DNA of 64,000 nucleotides, taken from assembly GCF_030908405.1 (NCBI RefSeq), contig NZ_CP133089.1, positions 248,001 through 312,000 on the forward strand, read 5' to 3'. A program made the translations under genes and the position numbers. Below are positions 61,259-64,000 of this stretch, piece by piece. The DNA comes from Aminobacterium sp. MB27-C1 (GTDB lineage Bacteria > Synergistota > Synergistia > Synergistales > Aminobacteriaceae). Position 1 is the stretch's first letter. Each line of letters begins with the position of its first letter. The notes under the pieces are model-generated. The model saw only the letters and a program-made list of their open reading frames with translations. It was not told where the DNA came from and searched no databases.

Positions 61259-61306
61259 AGAAGCCAAAGAGAAGGTTTTCACAAGCAAGCCTCCTCTTTG
61301 GCTTCT
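61259..61306. terminator. Bidirectional terminator between cupin and chemoreceptor genes
   Basis: AGAAGCCAAAGAG (61259-61271) pairs perfectly with CTCTTTGGCTTCT (61294-61306) around a 22-base loop. It lies between two convergent genes, 15 bases past the cupin stop. Confidence 0.8.
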
Positions 61307-61307
61307 T

Positions 61308-63068
61308 CTATTTCTTTTTGAACCACGTTGTAAAAAGAGCGTTTCTTTCTTTTTGTATAACTCCATCGACAAGTGATTTAACGCCAGGTGAGACATCTTT
61401 AGGCATCATTACACCAAAATGTTCTCTTGCAAGTTGAGTGCCGATTTGAATCAACGATGGTATTTTTGATGCATATTCAAGGTAAACTGGTGTCTCTAAG
61501 ATACATGCATCTATTTTTTTATGTGTAAGCTGGTTAATTATTTCATCCCATGTAGGAAGACTTAATATTCTGCTTTCTGTTAAGGTCTTTCGACCTACGA
61601 CTTCTCCGGTTTTCCCTTTTAGTACACCTACGGATCGTCCTTTCAAATCGGAAAGTCCAGAAAGATGTTTTTCTTCTAATGACGCTGCCAGTTGCCCACT
61701 TGCGACATACCACACGGAGAAAGTAACAAAAGCTGCTCGTTCAGGAGTTTTCGTAACAGGCGAAATGATTAAATCACAATTGGGCCAAGGTCTATCTTTC
61801 CAAATGCCTGTGATGGTTTGCTCCTCACCATTTCCCCATTCTAACGGAACAATTTTAAGGTTTACTCCGAGTTTTGTTGCAATGGCGTGCGCCAAATCTA
61901 CGTCGAGTCCTCTAACAGTTTCACCATTCCAAAAATGGAAACGTCCCCAATCTGAATGATCTATTCCTACAGAGAGGTATCCTGTTTCTCTGATTCTATC
62001 GATACGGGTATTTGTTGTACTGCTGAAAGCAACTAAGGAATGTTTTTGAAGGGATGATGCTTTTTTTTCAAGAACTGCAAGGTGTTCTGTGCTCGCAGCG
62101 ACAGTTGTTGTTTGCTCTTGAATTGATGTGTTAATTGAAAAAAGTTTATTCGACTGATCAATTACTAGCTCTGTCGTCTGTCCAATAGCGTCAGAAACGT
62201 TTTCTATTGATGCTACTTGTTCTTGAACAAAACAACTGGCACTTGACAGTTTTTGTAAAATTTCTGTTACTTCGTTAAGCATATGATCAAGACCATCTCG
62301 ACTTTTTTGCGACTGCGTTTGAGCATCCTGAACAGCACTTTCTGCCGTGTTGATTTTGCTGTATCCGTCTTGTGCGGAATTTTGAATGGCCTGAGCTAAT
62401 TTCCCTATTTGTGTAGCTGCTTTTGCAGATTCTTCTGCTAATTTTCTTACTTCATCTGCAACAACGGCAAAACCTCGGCCGGCTTCCCCAGCTCTTGCTG
62501 CTTCTATAGCTGCGTTGAGGGCCAATAGATTGGTTTGATCTGCAACTCCTGAGATAGCTTTGACAATATTACCAATGTTTTCGCTAACGGAGAGCATTTG
62601 TTTTATAGCTTCAGCTACAGAGGCAGTTGCATCAACTACGGCGAGTATTGTTGTTTCTGATCGAGAGGTGAGCGTTCTATTTTCTTCAGCGAGATGGCGT
62701 ATCGTTTCCCCCTGGGTTGCCATATCAGTTATAAGGGTTGCTGTTTGACGAGATGCTTCTGTCATTTCTTTCAGTTGTTGGTCAGATTCCTGAGCTAGCG
62801 CTCCCAGTTCTTTAGCTCCTTGGGCGAGTCCATTAGCATTTTCAGATATGACATCCATTGAAGCTGCGTTATCTGTAATAAGAAGATTCATGTCCTCTGC
62901 AATAACATCGAGACTGGCTATTTCGTCCCTAGCTCTTTGTATAAATTCTTCTAAGAGGTCTTTTCGGTCCCTCTCTTGATGTGAAGAAGATTTGAGGGCC
63001 GGAAGGGAGTTGCCAGCTGTTTCGGTTTTCCAGAATCGCGAAAAGAAAGATTGGTGACCGGTAGACAT
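61308..63068 (-). CDS. Soluble chemoreceptor fused to an amino-acid-binding (SBP_bac_3) domain
   Basis: The 586-residue protein has no signal peptide or membrane segment. Residues about 40-340 form a methyl-accepting chemotaxis signalling coiled coil, with the hairpin tip [23 protein letters not shown] (shown in part) and [15 protein letters not shown]. Residues about 350-586 resemble a periplasmic amino-acid-binding protein: [37 protein letters not shown] and [15 protein letters not shown]. Normally such ligand domains lie outside the cell; here domain order and lack of a membrane anchor place it in the cytoplasm, reporting internal ligand. The start is ATG 63068 after GGAGGG. Confidence 0.87.
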   Translation of the reverse strand: MSTGHQSFFSRFWKTETAGNSLPALKSSSHQERDRKDLLEEFIQRARDEIASLDVIAEDMNLLITDNAASMDVISENANGLAQGAKELGALAQESDQQLKEMTEASRQTATLITDMATQGETIRHLAEENRTLTSRSETTILAVVDATASVAEAIKQMLSVSENIGNIVKAISGVADQTNLLALNAAIEAARAGEAGRGFAVVADEVRKLAEESAKAATQIGKLAQAIQNSAQDGYSKINTAESAVQDAQTQSQKSRDGLDHMLNEVTEILQKLSSASCFVQEQVASIENVSDAIGQTTELVIDQSNKLFSINTSIQEQTTTVAASTEHLAVLEKKASSLQKHSLVAFSSTTNTRIDRIRETGYLSVGIDHSDWGRFHFWNGETVRGLDVDLAHAIATKLGVNLKIVPLEWGNGEEQTITGIWKDRPWPNCDLIISPVTKTPERAAFVTFSVWYVASGQLAASLEEKHLSGLSDLKGRSVGVLKGKTGEVVGRKTLTESRILSLPTWDEIINQLTHKKIDACILETPVYLEYASKIPSLIQIGTQLAREHFGVMMPKDVSPGVKSLVDGVIQKERNALFTTWFKKK

Positions 63069-63123
63069 GCCTTTTCCCTCCAAAATAAATTAAGTACACA
63101 ATTAATCATTATATCATAGACCA

Positions 63124-63154
63124 ATAAAAAAAGGAGAACCCCAAGGATTCTCCT
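63124..63154 (-). terminator. Terminator after the ferredoxin gene
   Basis: AGGAGAA (63132-63138) pairs with TTCTCCT (63148-63154) and is followed on the minus strand by seven T residues. It ends the ferredoxin transcript about 45 bases past its stop. Confidence 0.85.
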
Positions 63155-63196
63155 GTATCCTGCAACATTATAAATACGATACCGCAGGTTCCTTCT

Positions 63197-63373
63197 TTAC
63201 TGGGAAATGGCATTAACCGGGCAAACCGAAACACAGCTGCCACACTCAATGCATGTATCTGCATCGACTTCAGCTTTACCATCAACCATAGAAATAGCTT
63301 CTACAGGGCAAGTCCCTACACATGTTTCGCAACCAACGCATGCATCTTTATCTACGACTGCTTTTGCCATCAT
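63197..63373 (-). CDS. 2[4Fe-4S] ferredoxin
   Basis: This small clostridial-type electron carrier is 57 or 58 residues. It has two cluster motifs, CVGCETCVGTCP and CIECGSCVSVCP, each followed by the usual V-x-A-I end. Two adjacent ATG codons (63373 and 63370) follow a GAGGGGG box at a fitting distance, so the start is uncertain by one residue. It would carry electrons between ferredoxin-dependent oxidoreductases in amino-acid fermentation. It is monocistronic, with its own terminator. Confidence 0.95.
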   Translation of the reverse strand: MMAKAVVDKDACVGCETCVGTCPVEAISMVDGKAEVDADTCIECGSCVSVCPVNAISQ

Positions 63374-63453
63374 GTATACCCCCTCTGTATTGAGATAAAC
63401 CTCACAAGGCGGATTATATAATACTTTAATTGACAAGGCAACTTGTGCCCATT

Positions 63454-64000
63454 TTATGACCAGAAAATAGCTGGTGGATACTCTGGCTTAGGATCACGAG
63501 TGAGAAGATTTTCAAGTTCGTCTCGTGGAGAGGTTCCTTCATAGAGTAAACGGTATATTGCTTCAGCAATAGGGAGTTCAACATGATGCTCTTTGGCCAA
63601 ATCAATAACGGCCCGGACAGTAAAAGCTCCTTCTGCGACTTGACCGAGGATTTGTTTAGCTTCATCAAGGGATTTGCCCTCTCCTAACAGCTTGCCGAGT
63701 CTGAAATTTCGAGAATGGAAGCTATAGCACGTAACTACCAAGTCACCGATACCGGCAAGTCCGGCCAATGTAAGTGGGTGGGCTCCCAATTTTGCTCCGA
63801 GTCTCATTATTTCCGCGAGCCCTCGACTGACAAGTGCCGCTGTGGCATTATCTCCAAGATTCATTGCTTTTCCTATTCCTGATGCAATTGCTATTACATT
63901 TTTTACAGCTCCTCCGATTTCTACTCCTGCTACATCATTGCCAGTATACACTCTAAAGCAAGGGGCATTAAATAAATTTTGCCAAGATTGTGCTGTTTCA
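63454..64000 (-). CDS. gpsA: Glycerol-3-phosphate dehydrogenase [NAD(P)+], C-terminal part
   Basis: GpsA makes sn-glycerol 3-phosphate for phospholipid synthesis. The frame is open to the right edge of the window, so only about 182 C-terminal residues are present. Landmarks are FRVYTGNDVAGVEIGGAVKNVIAIA (shown in part) with the catalytic Lys, AGIGDLVVTCYSFHSRNFRLG and the end EAIYRLLYEGTSPRDELENLL. The N-terminal Rossmann domain lies outside. Internal ATG or GTG codons near 63951 are not starts, because conserved residues continue upstream of them. Confidence 0.95.
   Translation of the reverse strand, partial: ETAQSWQNLFNAPCFRVYTGNDVAGVEIGGAVKNVIAIASGIGKAMNLGDNATAALVSRGLAEIMRLGAKLGAHPLTLAGLAGIGDLVVTCYSFHSRNFRLGKLLGEGKSLDEAKQILGQVAEGAFTVRAVIDLAKEHHVELPIAEAIYRLLYEGTSPRDELENLLTRDPKPEYPPAIFWS

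Noticed and set aside
1-64000. CRISPR arrays, tRNA or rRNA genes, insertion sequences, prophage
   Set aside because: Read for and not found: no regularly spaced repeats, no transposase or integrase motifs, and no recognisable structural RNA.

Overview
This 64 kb window looks like chromosome from a low-to-moderate GC, anaerobic, peptide- and amino-acid-fermenting bacterium. Synergistota, perhaps near Aminobacterium, is my best guess. It rests on the unusual density of peptidases and peptide ABC transporters, secreted C69 dipeptidases, TRAP transport, a short ferredoxin and AddAB-type recombination genes. The taxon is inferred from gene content, not from a marker search. I saw no rRNA, tRNA, CRISPR array, prophage or insertion sequence.

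Layout. 1-4241 (minus): a hydroxy-acid module (Ldh-family dehydrogenase, LarA racemase, TRAP small and large permeases). 4668-8197 (plus): an M20 amidohydrolase, an SDR dehydrogenase and a CCA-type nucleotidyltransferase, with an unlisted 52-codon membrane-protein gene on the opposite strand. 8230-25951: a large peptide-use region. It has three consecutive M42 paralogs, only one with intact catalytic residues; a peptide-binding protein; an M55 D-aminopeptidase; a GntR regulator; a complete dppBCDF-type transporter followed by a DmpA-type aminopeptidase and a second binding protein; an S9 peptidase; an M17 aminopeptidase; and an M19 dipeptidase. 26041-29861 (minus): a second set of dpp-type permease and ATPase genes with no binding protein beside it.

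30089-39700: gyrB preceded by a remB-like gene, a YitT-type membrane protein, and addB-addA. 39861-43080 (plus) is the most unusual stretch: a quaternary-ammonium-binding lipoprotein gene overlaps a eukaryotic-type choline/carnitine acyltransferase gene. These are followed by a small exported HesB-like protein whose frame is interrupted by a single TGA with a SECIS-like hairpin just downstream, a candidate selenoprotein. 43228-49559: a HAD phosphatase, AzlCD, a DUF255 thioredoxin-like protein, DedA, MATE and an unknown protein.

49641-56562 (minus): two secreted C69 dipeptidases flank a distinctly GC-richer block (AspA/AstE-type deacylase, 54-aa membrane protein, large transporter) and a small secreted protein. 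Two roughly 110-bp imperfect direct repeats bracket the second C69 gene. 57215 to the end: rpoD, a PQ-loop-like small membrane protein, a PAS/GAF sensor without an output domain, a cupin, a membrane-less chemoreceptor fused to an amino-acid-binding domain, a 2[4Fe-4S] ferredoxin and the 3' part of gpsA.

Taken together, the genes describe capture of peptides (including D-residue and acylated ones), their hydrolysis outside and inside the cell, amino-acid export or balance, and fermentation of hydroxy acids. Starts were adjusted where a Shine-Dalgarno sequence clearly favoured an internal codon. Family calls come from motif recognition by eye, without database searches.
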